From: Mesorhizobium erdmanii USDA 3471
GTDB taxonomy: Bacteria; Pseudomonadota; Alphaproteobacteria; Rhizobiales; Rhizobiaceae
Assembly: GCF_000472705.1 (NCBI RefSeq)
Contig: NZ_AXAE01000015.1
Span: 124,001 to 188,000, forward strand
Length of the DNA: 64,000 bases
Direction: 5' to 3'
This document shows positions 1 to 8,017 of the stretch, in pieces (positions within the stretch are counted from its first letter, which is position 1; each line of letters starts with the position of its first letter). A program made the translations under genes and the position numbers. Below the pieces are notes generated by a model, which saw only the letters and a program-made list of their open reading frames with translations, did no database searches and was not told the DNA's origin.

Positions 1-733
1 TCTGGGTGCCGTCATGGTGCAGCACCTTGACCGCCTGGTTGGCCTTCAGCGTGCCGGATTCGATACGGCCGGTGATGATGCGGCCGAGGAAGGGGTTGGC
101 TTCCAGGATGGTGCCGATCATGCGGAACGGGCCGGGATGAACCGTCGGCGCCGGCACATGCCTGACGATGAGGTCGAACAGCGGCGCCAGCTGCTGGTCC
201 TTCGGGCCTTCCGGATTTTCCGAAACCCAGCCGTCACGGCCCGAACCGTAGAGGATCGGGAAATCGAGCTGCTCGTCGGTGGCGTCGAGCGCGGCGAACA
301 GGTCGAACACCTCGTTGACCACCTCGACATGCCTGGCGTCCGGCCGGTCGATCTTGTTGATGACGACGATCGGCTTCAGGCCGACCTTGAGCGCCTTACC
401 GACGACGAACTTGGTCTGCGGCATCGGGCCTTCGGCGGCGTCTACCAGCACGATGGCCGAATCCACCATCGACAGGATGCGCTCGACCTCACCGCCGAAA
501 TCGGCGTGGCCGGGGGTATCGACGATGTTGATGCGCGTATCCTTCCAGTCGACCGAGGTCGCCTTGGCCAGGATGGTGATGCCGCGTTCCTTTTCGAGGT
601 CGTTGGAATCCATGGCGCGCTCGGCGACGCGCTGGTTGTCGCGGAACGAGCCGGACTGCTTCAAAAGCTGGTCGACTAGGGTGGTCTTTCCATGGTCGAC
701 GTGCGCGATGATCGCGATATTACGGAGTTTCAT
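1..733 (-). CDS. typA: GTP-binding protein TypA/BipA, N-terminal part (cut by window edge)
   Basis: Reading leftwards from the ATG at 731-733 gives about 244 residues of a translational GTPase that continues out of the window. The start [19 protein letters not shown] carries the P-loop. The switch region follows with [12 protein letters not shown], and then the NKIDRPDA guanine-specificity motif. The domain II opening ([14 protein letters not shown]) is typical of TypA/BipA, a ribosome-associated GTPase of the EF-G superfamily linked to stress and cold adaptation and to ribosome assembly. The gene is full frame with no lesion. Upstream, at 809-824, an inverted repeat TTTCGCA-GT-TGCGAAA may be incidental. 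Confidence 0.95.
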   Translation of the reverse strand, partial: MKLRNIAIIAHVDHGKTTLVDQLLKQSGSFRDNQRVAERAMDSNDLEKERGITILAKATSVDWKDTRINIVDTPGHADFGGEVERILSMVDSAIVLVDAAEGPMPQTKFVVGKALKVGLKPIVVINKIDRPDARHVEVVNEVFDLFAALDATDEQLDFPILYGSGRDGWVSENPEGPKDQQLAPLFDLIVRHVPAPTVHPGPFRMIGTILEANPFLGRIITGRIESGTLKANQAVKVLHHDGTQ

Positions 734-929
734 GTTCTGGTCTCGGAAGCGTTGCAGGCAGCAGGCCAAAGGCGCTGCCTCTTTCGGTTGCGCGGCTCAT
801 ACAGGGTTTTTCGCAGTTGCGAAAGGGGAAGCGCGACACCAAATACTCATCAAATCTTAAGCATCTGCGTGCGAAATGATTTCGTTAACCAAGGCGGGAA
901 CCTTTTCAGGCCCGGGCAGTTCGACCATC

Positions 930-1208
930 ATGACCGACAAACTCAACCGATTTTGGCCCCTCATCGCCTCCGTGGCCTTTGCCATGCTGCTGGCGGCCAA
1001 CGCCGCGCAGTCGGCCGCGACACTGAAAGAGACGGCCCCGGCGCTGCCGTCCAATGCGCCGGCCGAACAGATCTTCGCCGACGCGCCCGATGGAGTCGAT
1101 CCCGTGGTCACCGGCCCGGTCAGCGCCGCCTTCAAGCAGCGCCAGGCCGCCGCCAACTGCGACAGCGCGGTGTGGCCAAACATTCCGATGGTTTGCTACC
1201 CGGATTAG
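930..1208 (+). CDS. small exported protein of unknown function
   Basis: The product is 92 residues from the ATG at 930. An in-frame ATG at 876 is possible but would put an unlikely Gly/Ser-rich stretch ahead of the signal sequence. The N-terminus has two charged residues and then a hydrophobic run around residues 8-24 that ends Ala-Gln-Ser-Ala-Ala, consistent with a Sec signal peptide. The mature part is short and acidic, and ends in a two-cysteine tail (C-D-S-A-V-W-P-N-I-P-M-V-C-Y-P-D) that could form a disulphide in the periplasm. I do not recognise the family. It is transcribed divergently from typA and is followed immediately by a palindromic repeat. Confidence 0.6.
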   Translation: MTDKLNRFWPLIASVAFAMLLAANAAQSAATLKETAPALPSNAPAEQIFADAPDGVDPVVTGPVSAAFKQRQAAANCDSAVWPNIPMVCYPD

Positions 1209-1222
1209 AGGGCGAAGCTGCT

Positions 1223-1376
1223 AATCTCCCTCCTCGAGGGGGAGATGGCCGGCAGGCCAGAGGGGGTCGGTTCGACCGGGCTAAACTCATTATCGCAGGC
1301 GCCGGACGCCAGCGCTTCACGCGCGAGGACCCCCTCTGTCGCCTTCGGCGACATCTCCCCCTCGAGGGGGGAGATT
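1223..1376. repeat. Mesorhizobium-type palindromic repeat, full copy A
   Basis: This is a 154-bp intergenic element. Its left end is a CTCCTCGAGGGGGAG hairpin followed by GGCCGGCAGGCCAGAGGGGGT. Its right end is ACCCCCTCTGTCGCC and CTCCCCCTCGAGGGGGGAG. The left and right GAGGGGGT/ACCCCCTC blocks can also pair with each other, so the whole unit folds as one large structure. It lies just beyond the 3' end of the MFS gene and may act as its terminator. Copy B (14129-14280) has the same layout, and half copies lie near 7914, 35732 and 35846. Confidence 0.85.
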
Positions 1377-1390
1377 ACAGAGCTCACACC

Positions 1391-2674
1391 TCAAGCTGGC
1401 TGCGGTTCCGGATCGAACGCCGGCTTGCTGGTGTTGATCAGCAGCGAGATACAGGCTGCGGCAATCGCGGTCATGCCGGCGATCAGGAACGCCAGTTCGT
1501 AATTGCCCTGCAGCTCGCGCATGGTGCCGCCGAAGGCCGCTGCCGTGGCGGCGCCAACCTGATGCCCGGCGACTATCCAGCCGAACACGATCGGGCCGCT
1601 GCGGTCGCCGAACGCCTCGTTGGCAAGCCTGAGCGTCGGCGGCACGGTGGCGATCCAGTCGAGGCCGTAGAGCACGGCGAAGATGATCAGGCTGATTGCC
1701 GAGAAACCGGAATAGGGCAGGTAGATCAGCGACAGGCCACGCACCGCATAGTAGACGCCGAGCAACTTGCGCGGATCGAAGCGGTCGGTGAGCCAGCCCG
1801 ACAGCGTCGTGCCGATGAGGTCGAAAATGCCCATCATCGACAACAGGCCGGCGGCCTGCACCTCGCCGATGCCCATGTCGCCGCAGAAGGCGATGAGATG
1901 GGTGCCGACCAGCCCGTTGGTGGTGAAGCCGCAGACGAAGAAGGTGGCGAACAGGTACCAGAACACCCGGGTGCCGGCGGCGCGGCGCAGCGTATTGAGC
2001 GTATGCGCCAGGAAATTGCCTTGCGATGCCGGCGATACCGGCGGCACGTCGTCGGCCTCGGCGCCAAAACGCACCATGCCGATCGAGGCCGGACGCTCCG
2101 GCACCAGCAGCCAGACCAGCGGTATCATGGCCGCCGTCGCGACAGCGACCGCGATGACAACCGGCTGCCAGCCACCCGATTGCGCCAAGGCGGCGATCAG
2201 CGGCAGGAACACCAGCATGCCTGACGCGCTGGAGGCCGACATCAGCCCCATGACGAGACCGCGATTGGTCTTGAACCAGCGATTGACGATGGTGGCGCCA
2301 AGCACACTGGCGACAGCGCCCGAACCGATGCCGGAGAAGACGCCCCAGGTGATGAAGAGATGCCATGGCTTGGTCATCAGCAGGCTGAGCGCGGTCGAGC
2401 CTGACATGATCACCAGCGAGGCAAGCAGCGTGCGGCGCAACCCGATCTTCTCCATCAGCGCGGCGGCGAACGGACCGGTCAGACCGTAGAGCAGGATGCC
2501 GACGCCGGCGGCCAGCGAGATCACGTCGCGCCGCCAGCCGAAGCTGTTTTCGAGCGGCAGCATCATCACCGAGGGTGCGGAGCGAAGCCCGGCCGCGACC
2601 AGCAGGCAGAGGAAGATGACGCCGACCACCACGAAAGCGTAGCGCTGGCCAAACGGACGGGATTGAATTATCAT
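1391..2674 (-). CDS. MFS transporter (monocarboxylate/oxalate-formate antiporter-like)
   Basis: The product is 427 residues with about twelve hydrophobic segments and a cytoplasmic loop near residues 190-225, the usual MFS plan. An N-terminal stretch with PLENSFGWRRDVISLA and a GLRSAPSVMMLP segment resembles the MCT/oxalate-formate antiporter branch rather than the drug-efflux DHA families. The substrate cannot be read from the sequence. The start is the ATG at 2672-2674, next to an inverted-repeat operator shared with the divergent TetR gene. This arrangement usually means the TetR protein represses the transporter and is released by a compound the transporter handles. Confidence 0.85.
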   Translation of the reverse strand: MIIQSRPFGQRYAFVVVGVIFLCLLVAAGLRSAPSVMMLPLENSFGWRRDVISLAAGVGILLYGLTGPFAAALMEKIGLRRTLLASLVIMSGSTALSLLMTKPWHLFITWGVFSGIGSGAVASVLGATIVNRWFKTNRGLVMGLMSASSASGMLVFLPLIAALAQSGGWQPVVIAVAVATAAMIPLVWLLVPERPASIGMVRFGAEADDVPPVSPASQGNFLAHTLNTLRRAAGTRVFWYLFATFFVCGFTTNGLVGTHLIAFCGDMGIGEVQAAGLLSMMGIFDLIGTTLSGWLTDRFDPRKLLGVYYAVRGLSLIYLPYSGFSAISLIIFAVLYGLDWIATVPPTLRLANEAFGDRSGPIVFGWIVAGHQVGAATAAAFGGTMRELQGNYELAFLIAGMTAIAAACISLLINTSKPAFDPEPQPA

Positions 2675-2727
2675 GTTACTGACCGGTACGTTGCAGACAC
2701 GATCATGTATACGTACCGATCAGTAAC
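2675..2727. promoter_or_regulatory. TetR-type double operator in the MFS/tetR divergent promoter
   Basis: The arms GTTACTGACCGGTACG (2675-2690) and CGTACCGATCAGTAAC (2712-2727) match in 15 of 16 positions as an inverted repeat with a 21-bp spacer. Each arm is itself an imperfect 12-bp palindrome (TACTGACCGGTA, TACCGATCAGTA). This suggests two TetR dimer sites covering both promoters. Confidence 0.75.
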
Positions 2728-2744
2728 ATTGTCAATCGAGCCGC

Positions 2745-3365
2745 ATGATGCCAGCCGACAAAAATATTGAACTTGCCATCAGCGACGATCATGCGTCGGC
2801 ACCACCCAAGGCCGCTAAGAAGATACTCGACGTCGCCTACGACCTGTTCTACCGGCGCGGCATCCGCGCGATCGGTGTCGACGAGATCGTCAGGCGCGCC
2901 GGTGTCACCAAGCCCAGCCTCTACCGCAGCTTCCCCTCCAAGGATGAGCTCGCGGCCTCCTATCTCAGGCAGTACGATCTTGAATACTGGGAGCGTTTCG
3001 ACGAAGCGGTCGAAGCCCATCCCGGCGACCCGCGAGCGCAGATCAAGGCTTTCCTGACCCGCATCGGCAAGCGCACGCAAGTGGCGGAATATCGTGGCTG
3101 CGGCATGACCAACGCGGCCGTCGAGTATCCCGATCACAGCCATCCGGCCCGTGTGGTCAGCGAAGCCAACAAGCAGGAACTGCGCCGCCGGCTGCGCGCC
3201 ATGGCCGCCGCCATGGGTGCGCAGGATGCCGACACGCTTGGCGATGGACTGCTGCTTCTGATCGAAGGGGCCTATATCAGCGGCCAGCTATTCGGCCTCG
3301 GCGGGCCGGCGCAGTCGGTCGCCCGCAACGCCGACCTGCTGATCGAAGCGAGCTTGAAGAAATAG
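2745..3365 (+). CDS. TetR/AcrR family transcriptional regulator
   Basis: The product is 206 residues. The N-terminal DNA-binding domain lies at about 23-72 and includes the recognition helix region AGVTKPSLYRSFPSKDEL, a very typical TetR signature. The C-terminal ligand domain carries YRGCGMTNAAVEYPD, seen in the TetR_C group that often controls transport or detoxification genes. Two adjacent ATGs (2745 and 2748) are possible starts. The gene faces the MFS exporter across the palindromic operator at 2675-2727, so autoregulation and control of the exporter are likely. The inducer is unknown. Confidence 0.9.
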   Translation: MMPADKNIELAISDDHASAPPKAAKKILDVAYDLFYRRGIRAIGVDEIVRRAGVTKPSLYRSFPSKDELAASYLRQYDLEYWERFDEAVEAHPGDPRAQIKAFLTRIGKRTQVAEYRGCGMTNAAVEYPDHSHPARVVSEANKQELRRRLRAMAAAMGAQDADTLGDGLLLLIEGAYISGQLFGLGGPAQSVARNADLLIEASLKK

Positions 3366-3409
3366 CGATTGGCGGTACGCTGCCCCGGCCCGAACCGGAG
3401 GTGTCCGTC

Positions 3410-4003
3410 ATGCGTGCCGTTCTGATCCCGCTTGCCTTCGCCGGTCTCTGCCAGGCGGCCCATGCCGGCGACATTTCCAGCGCCTACACCGACCTCGACT
3501 GGAAGAAGGATTGCGTAACCTACGCGCAAGCTGGAGAAGGGGAAGGCGACTGGGCCGATCTCGCCTGCTCCGGCTATCGCGGCTATCCCGTGCTGATCGC
3601 CTATGACGATGCCCGCGAATCGCTGTTCTACGGTTTTCCGCCGGGCGGCGACATGACGTCGGCCTGGGAAAGTTTTTCCGGTTTCAATTCGTCGGGAGCC
3701 AAGGTCGAATGGCGCATCGAAACCACAGGCGACAAGGCCGTGCCCTTCGCGGTCATCCACCGCCGCACGATCAGTAATGGCGAGGACGGGACCAAGTCGA
3801 CGGACGTGCTGCTCGTCGCCAAGGTCGGCCAGATGGACGGCCGCGACAGCTGTACCGTCGGCCTCGTGCTGGCGACCGGCAATCCACAGGCAAACGACCA
3901 GGCGCGAAAACTCGCCGACGAGAAGGCGCGCACCTTCGCCTGCGGCAAGGACCGGCACACCGTCATCGGCGACGTGCCGGCTTTTGGGCGGGTGGATAAC
4001 TGA
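3410..4003 (+). CDS. exported protein of unknown function
   Basis: The product is 197 residues from the ATG at 3410, preceded by GGAGG eight bases upstream. A GTG at 3401 is in frame but overlaps that ribosome site. The N-terminus MRAVLIPLAFAGLCQAAHA is a clean Sec signal peptide. The mature part has four cysteines (in W-K-K-D-C, D-L-A-C, D-S-C and F-A-C) and is otherwise acidic and soluble, consistent with a periplasmic protein with disulphides. No catalytic motif was recognised. It begins 44 bases after tetR and could share its transcript. Confidence 0.7.
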   Translation: MRAVLIPLAFAGLCQAAHAGDISSAYTDLDWKKDCVTYAQAGEGEGDWADLACSGYRGYPVLIAYDDARESLFYGFPPGGDMTSAWESFSGFNSSGAKVEWRIETTGDKAVPFAVIHRRTISNGEDGTKSTDVLLVAKVGQMDGRDSCTVGLVLATGNPQANDQARKLADEKARTFACGKDRHTVIGDVPAFGRVDN

Positions 4004-4038
4004 CAACGTTGGCCGTTCGCTGGAACGCCCGTAATTTG

Positions 4039-4097
4039 TCATCCTTGGGCGGAGCAAGGAGCGAAGCGACGCGGCGCAGACCCAGGGATCCATGCCG
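4039..4097. repeat. short interspersed repeat (TCATCC...GGATCCATGCCG type)
   Basis: This segment begins TCATCCTTGGGCGGAGC and ends CAGACCCAGGGATCCATGCCG, with imperfectly complementary ends (CCTTGGG/CCCAGGG). It resembles a repeat I associate with rhizobial intergenic regions, often mistaken for coding because one frame reads M-D-P-W-V-C. A related short remnant lies near 56195-56232. The family assignment is from memory. Confidence 0.45.
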
Positions 4098-4183
4098 CGA
4101 TCTCAACGTTGCCGCAACGGTGCGGAATTCCGTTCCGCCGTGCCCTTCGCCAGCGAGGTGAAGGGCACGCACAGGCGCGGCGC

Positions 4184-4717
4184 CTACTTGGCTGCCTTCG
4201 CCCGCGCGATCGCGTCGACGATCATCTTCTTGGCATATTTGGAATCGTGCCAGCCTTCGATCTTGACCCATTTGCCGGGTTCGAGATCCTTGTAGTGCTC
4301 GAAGAAGTGTTGCACCTGCTGGCGCGTGATCTCGGGCAGATGCGTGTATTCGGTGACGTTTTCGTAGCGCAGCGTCAGCTTGGGCGACGGCACGGCGATA
4401 ATCTTCTCGTCCTGGCCGGCATTGTCTTCCATGATCAGCACGCCGATCGGCCTGACATTGATGACGCAGCCCGGCACCAGCGCGCGCGTGTTGCAGACCA
4501 GCACGTCGATCGGATCGCCATCCCCCGACAGCGTGTGCGGCACGAAGCCGTAATTGCCGGGATAACGCATCGAGGTGTGCAGGAAGCGGTCGACGAACAG
4601 CGTGCCAGCCTCCTTGTCCATCTCGTACTTGATCGGCTCGCCGCCGATCGGCACTTCGATGATGACGTTGATGTCCTCAGGCGGATTCTTTCCGGTGGCG
4701 ATGGCTTCGATGCGCAT
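4184..4717 (-). CDS. ppa: inorganic pyrophosphatase (family I)
   Basis: The product is 177 residues from the ATG at 4715-4717, the usual length for bacterial family I pyrophosphatases. Upstream in-frame starts would add about 38 residues absent from the family. It hydrolyses pyrophosphate to two phosphates in the cytoplasm and so drives biosynthetic reactions. The metal and substrate motifs are visible: a KYEMDKEAG segment, [12 protein letters not shown], and the DGDPIDVLV signature with its catalytic aspartates. A GAGAGGGAC ribosome site precedes the start. Confidence 0.95.
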   Translation of the reverse strand: MRIEAIATGKNPPEDINVIIEVPIGGEPIKYEMDKEAGTLFVDRFLHTSMRYPGNYGFVPHTLSGDGDPIDVLVCNTRALVPGCVINVRPIGVLIMEDNAGQDEKIIAVPSPKLTLRYENVTEYTHLPEITRQQVQHFFEHYKDLEPGKWVKIEGWHDSKYAKKMIVDAIARAKAAK

Positions 4718-4919
4718 GGCTTTGTCCCTCTCTCGGTTGGGGAGGAGATAGCGGGCGGCGCGGAATGGTGCAATGCGGCGAATCGCATTCAACGGCGTCA
4801 GTCGAGACCCGATGGTAGCAGACGCGTTCAATCATCGGCACAGGATGTTTCAGCGTCGTGATTTCACGGGGATATGCTCGGACATGCCGGCTTTGCTCTC
4901 GGCGATCAGTCCCCGTCGG

Positions 4920-5426
4920 TCATTCCCAGACGAAGGCGACCTTCTTCAGCGCTTTTTGTTCGAAGATCTCGACACCCTCGGCGACATCGCGACCGCCGGC
5001 GCCGGCATAGAAGGCAAGCGCATTCTGATTGTCTTCCAGTGCCCACACCACCATGCCCTTCAAGCCGTGGTCGGCAAGACGCGCTTTGGCTGCCGAAAAC
5101 AGGCGCCGGCCGAGACCGATGCCCTGATATTCGGGACGCAGATACAATTCGTAGATCTCGCCTTGCTGTTTGAGCTCCCGGGCGCGGTTCTTGCCGATCG
5201 TCGCATAGCCGGCGATGGTGCCGCCGATTTCCACGACCAGAACGGTCGCGGCGCGGCGAATCGCGTTCGCCCACCAGTCGGCGCCGCGCCGGTTGATCAT
5301 CGATGTCAGTGTGCGGTGCGGAATGATGCCGGAATAGGCGCCGCGCCAGGCTTCCAGGTGCACTTCGGCGATGGCGCCTGCATCGCGCGGGTCGGCTTTC
5401 CGGATGTCGATCGTCAGCGTATTCAT
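4920..5426 (-). CDS. GNAT family N-acetyltransferase
   Basis: The product is 168 residues. The fold is recognisable from the N-terminal I-R-K-A-D-P-R-D-A-G-A-I-A-E-V-H pattern, the EIYELYLRPEYQGIGLGRRL block (acetyl-CoA pyrophosphate loop, Q-G-x-G-x-G/R) and the later A-L-E-D-N-Q-N-A-L-A-F-Y-A-G-A-G motif near residue 140. It would transfer an acetyl group from acetyl-CoA to an amine on a small molecule or protein; the acceptor is unknown. It stands alone between ppa and the TPM operon. Confidence 0.9.
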   Translation of the reverse strand: MNTLTIDIRKADPRDAGAIAEVHLEAWRGAYSGIIPHRTLTSMINRRGADWWANAIRRAATVLVVEIGGTIAGYATIGKNRARELKQQGEIYELYLRPEYQGIGLGRRLFSAAKARLADHGLKGMVVWALEDNQNALAFYAGAGGRDVAEGVEIFEQKALKKVAFVWE

Positions 5427-5578
5427 GATTTGTTAACCATAAACCCGCATCGGCCGATTGCAAGAGTCCGGGCGGCCCGCATACCGCTTTCTCACAGCCG
5501 GGCCTGACATTACCGGCAGGGGGCAAAAGCCCGTCCGAAAACAGGCCGGATGAGTAAAGTGGTGCTACCCGAAGGCTT

Positions 5579-6217
5579 TCAGATTTCGACCAGATGGTCA
5601 TCAAGCTCGTTGGCGTCGCCCGCCGTGACCGGGAAATGCTCGGCCAGCACCGCCCCCACCTGCTCGATCGCCTTGACGAAACCGTCGGCGAGCCGGTCGT
5701 CGCCGGCGTGCGCCGTGAGATCGCGCACCACGCCGTCCCAGACATGCTGGCCGACCTTGGCGTCGATACCCGAATCGGCGACCACCTCGGCATAGCGTTC
5801 TGCGATCGAGACGAAGACCAGCACGCCGGTGCGCGCCGCGGTGCGGTGGACGTTGCGGGCGAGGAACTGCTTGATCGCATTGGCGTGCGCCGCCTGATAG
5901 CGCAGCCGCCGTGGCACCATATGGATGCGCAGGCCGGGCACCGCCCCCAACAAGGCCAGCACACAGGCCAGCGCCAGCAATTGAGCGATGACGAAATGCG
6001 GCAGCCGGATTGTGAGCCACCAGGCCTCCAGCCCATAGGCAACGGCGAGGCTCATGACCAGCATGCCAAGCGTCGCCATCACGGCGGCGGGAGCGAAATA
6101 GCCGTCGCTGTCATGCGCGACGACGCAGTAGATCTCGCCATCGGTTTTGGCCTCGGCAGCGCGGATCGCGTCGGCGATGCGCTCATGATCCTGGGGGCTG
6201 ATCGGTCGTGTTGCCAT
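5579..6217 (-). CDS. TPM-domain membrane protein (COG3762-like)
   Basis: The product is 212 residues from the ATG at 6215-6217, four bases after the stop of the upstream TPM gene. After an N-terminal stretch with EAKTDGEIYCVVA, two adjacent hydrophobic segments (about residues 45-65 and 75-100) anchor it in the inner membrane. A C-terminal TPM-like domain follows (TGVLVFVSIAERYAEVVADSGI, here two overlapping motifs). It is the last gene of a lemA-TPM-TPM-TPM operon. Such sets are common in proteobacteria and their function is poorly defined. Envelope or photosystem-repair-like quality control has been suggested for TPM proteins in general. Confidence 0.8.
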   Translation of the reverse strand: MATRPISPQDHERIADAIRAAEAKTDGEIYCVVAHDSDGYFAPAAVMATLGMLVMSLAVAYGLEAWWLTIRLPHFVIAQLLALACVLALLGAVPGLRIHMVPRRLRYQAAHANAIKQFLARNVHRTAARTGVLVFVSIAERYAEVVADSGIDAKVGQHVWDGVVRDLTAHAGDDRLADGFVKAIEQVGAVLAEHFPVTAGDANELDDHLVEI

Positions 6218-6221
6218 TGTC

Positions 6222-7088
6222 TCACCAGCTTCCTGAAGAACCGCCACCACCGGACGAGCCGCCGCCGCCCGAAAATCCGCCGCCACTGCTGCTTGACCCG
6301 GACGACCAGCCGCCGCCCGACGAGCCCGTTGTCCAGCCGCTGGAGCCCGAGGACGATCCGCTTGGCCCACGGCCGTAGCGAAATGTCATGCCCAGCCATC
6401 TATACACGCCCGGCGACAGCTTGGTGCCGAACATCGGCGGCAGGAATGCCATCGCCAGGCCGCCGAAGAACATCGTCGCCCACAGGATCAGGAACACCGC
6501 GACGATCGGGTCGATGGGCGTGCTGCTGTCGGCGGGATTACGCTTGCCGCGCGCTACCAGCTCCTCGGGATTGCCCTCCAGCACCATGATCATGTCGTCG
6601 ACGGCCTTGGATATGCCGCCGGAGAAATCACCGGCGCGGAAAGCCGGCACCATGTCGTTTTCGATGATCAGCTTGGTGTGCAGGTCCGTCAGCGTGCCTT
6701 CCAGCCCATAGCCGACCTCGATGCGCATCTTGCGGTCGTTCGGCGCGACCAGCAGCAGCACGCCATTGTTCTCCTTGGCCTGGCCGAGCTTCCAGAAGCG
6801 GAACAGCCGGTTGGCGTAGGGTTCGATCTCCTCGCCAGCGAGGCTGGGAATGGTGGCGACGACGATCTGGTCGGAACCCTTGGTCTCGAAGTCGGCCAGC
6901 TTCCGCGTCAACGCCGCCTTTGTGCCGGCATCGATGATGCCGGCATTGTCGACGACGCGGCCGGTGAGCGCCGGCAACTCACCGGCAAAACCAGCGAAGC
7001 AGGACAAAAGCAGAGCCAGCGCGACCGTGAGAGTACGGATGGCCGGATTGGAATGGCCAGGCTGCGGCAGGCTGATGGTGGGTGTCAT
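6222..7088 (-). CDS. TPM-domain exported membrane protein, paralogue 2
   Basis: The product is 288 residues from the ATG at 7086-7088. A signal-like hydrophobic segment (about 17-35) precedes the TPM domain, which begins L-P-A-L-T-G-R-V-V-D-N-A-G and contains D-Q-I-V-V-A-T and G-Y-G-L-E-G-T-L-T-D. A second membrane segment lies near 195-220. The tail is almost entirely Gly and Ser and ends G-G-G-S-S-G-S-W. The central 436 bases are about 97 percent identical to the neighbouring paralogue at 7096-7968, while both ends have diverged. This suggests tandem duplication with later gene conversion. Confidence 0.88.
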   Translation of the reverse strand: MTPTISLPQPGHSNPAIRTLTVALALLLSCFAGFAGELPALTGRVVDNAGIIDAGTKAALTRKLADFETKGSDQIVVATIPSLAGEEIEPYANRLFRFWKLGQAKENNGVLLLVAPNDRKMRIEVGYGLEGTLTDLHTKLIIENDMVPAFRAGDFSGGISKAVDDMIMVLEGNPEELVARGKRNPADSSTPIDPIVAVFLILWATMFFGGLAMAFLPPMFGTKLSPGVYRWLGMTFRYGRGPSGSSSGSSGWTTGSSGGGWSSGSSSSGGGFSGGGGSSGGGGSSGSW

Positions 7089-7095
7089 CACGCCC

Positions 7096-7968
7096 TCACC
7101 AGCTTCCCGAAGAGCCGCCACCGCCAGACGAGCCGCCGCCGCCGGAAAAGCCACCCCCACCCGAAGACCAGCCACCACCGGAACTGCCCGAGGACCAGCC
7201 ACCCCCGGATGAGGAGCGCCGTCCAGGCTCGAACGTCATGCCGAGCCAGCGATAACGGCCGGGTCCGAGCTTCTGGCCGAAGATCGGCGGCAGGATCGAT
7301 GCCGCGATGCTGCCGAACACGATGATCAGCCAGATGCTGACGAAGACGGCAAAGAACAGATTATCGGTATTGAACGGCGCTTGCTCGTTGCGCTTGCCGC
7401 GCGCTACCAGCTCTTCGGGATTGCCCTCCAGCACCATGACTATGTCGTCGACGGCCTTGGATATGCCGCCGGAGAAATCACCGGCGCGGAAAGCCGGTAC
7501 CATGTCGTTCTCGATGATCAGCTTGGTGTGCAGATCCGTCAGCGTGCCTTCCAGCCCATAGCCGACCTCGATGCGCATCTTGCGGTCGTTCGGCGCGACT
7601 AGCAGCAGCACGCCATTGTTCTCCTTGGCCTGGCCGAGCTTCCAGAAGCGGAACAGCCGGTTGGCGTAGGGTTCGATCTCCTCGCCGGCGAGGCTGGAAA
7701 TGGTGGCGACGACGATCTGGTCGGAACCCTTGGTCTCGAAGTCGGCCAGCTTCTGCGACAACGCCGCCTTTGTGCCGGCATCGATGATGCCGGCATTGTC
7801 GACGACGCGGCCGGTGAGCGCCGGCAGGTCGGCGGCAAAGGCGGTCAGGGGAAAGAGAAGGAACCCGAGAAGAAACCCAAGAATAGCGATGTAACTGCGA
7901 GGCGCCCCAACGCTAATCCCCCCCGTTGAGGGGGAGATGTCCGGCAGGGCAGAGGGGGGTGGTTGCAC
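7096..7968 (-). CDS. TPM-domain exported membrane protein, paralogue 1
   Basis: The product is 290 residues from a GTG at 7966-7968, which is the only plausible in-frame start. Its first 17 or so codons lie inside a half copy of the palindromic repeat (7914-7959), so the repeat now supplies the start region. A hydrophobic export segment (about 27-45) follows, then the TPM domain, a second membrane segment and a Gly/Ser-rich tail ending G-S-S-G-S-W. It sits 49 bases after lemA and 7 bases before paralogue 2, in the same operon. The start is the least certain part. Confidence 0.82.
   Translation of the reverse strand: MQPPPSALPDISPSTGGISVGAPRSYIAILGFLLGFLLFPLTAFAADLPALTGRVVDNAGIIDAGTKAALSQKLADFETKGSDQIVVATISSLAGEEIEPYANRLFRFWKLGQAKENNGVLLLVAPNDRKMRIEVGYGLEGTLTDLHTKLIIENDMVPAFRAGDFSGGISKAVDDIVMVLEGNPEELVARGKRNEQAPFNTDNLFFAVFVSIWLIIVFGSIAASILPPIFGQKLGPGRYRWLGMTFEPGRRSSSGGGWSSGSSGGGWSSGGGGFSGGGGSSGGGGSSGSW
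7914..7959. repeat. half copy C of the palindromic repeat, inside a coding region
   Basis: This carries the left half of the element seen complete at 1223-1376: CCCCGTTGAGGGGGAGATG, then CCGGCAGGGCAGAGGGGGG. The right half is absent. It overlaps the first codons of the TPM gene that starts at 7968, which makes it a coding insertion or a fused start rather than an intergenic copy. Confidence 0.75.
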
Positions 7969-8017
7969 GCCAGCGGTCCGTCGTTTTCGCGGAATTTATT
8001 CCAATGACAGCCGCCGC

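Noticed and set aside
809..824. Inverted repeat TTTCGCA-GT-TGCGAAA upstream of typA
   Set aside because: It is short, alone, and has no regulator gene nearby, so no function can be assigned.
3272..4093. Minus-strand frame reading M-D-P-W-V-C-A-A-S-L-R-S
   Set aside because: It begins in the interspersed repeat at 4039-4097 and runs antisense across an exported protein gene. It is a known type of false gene.
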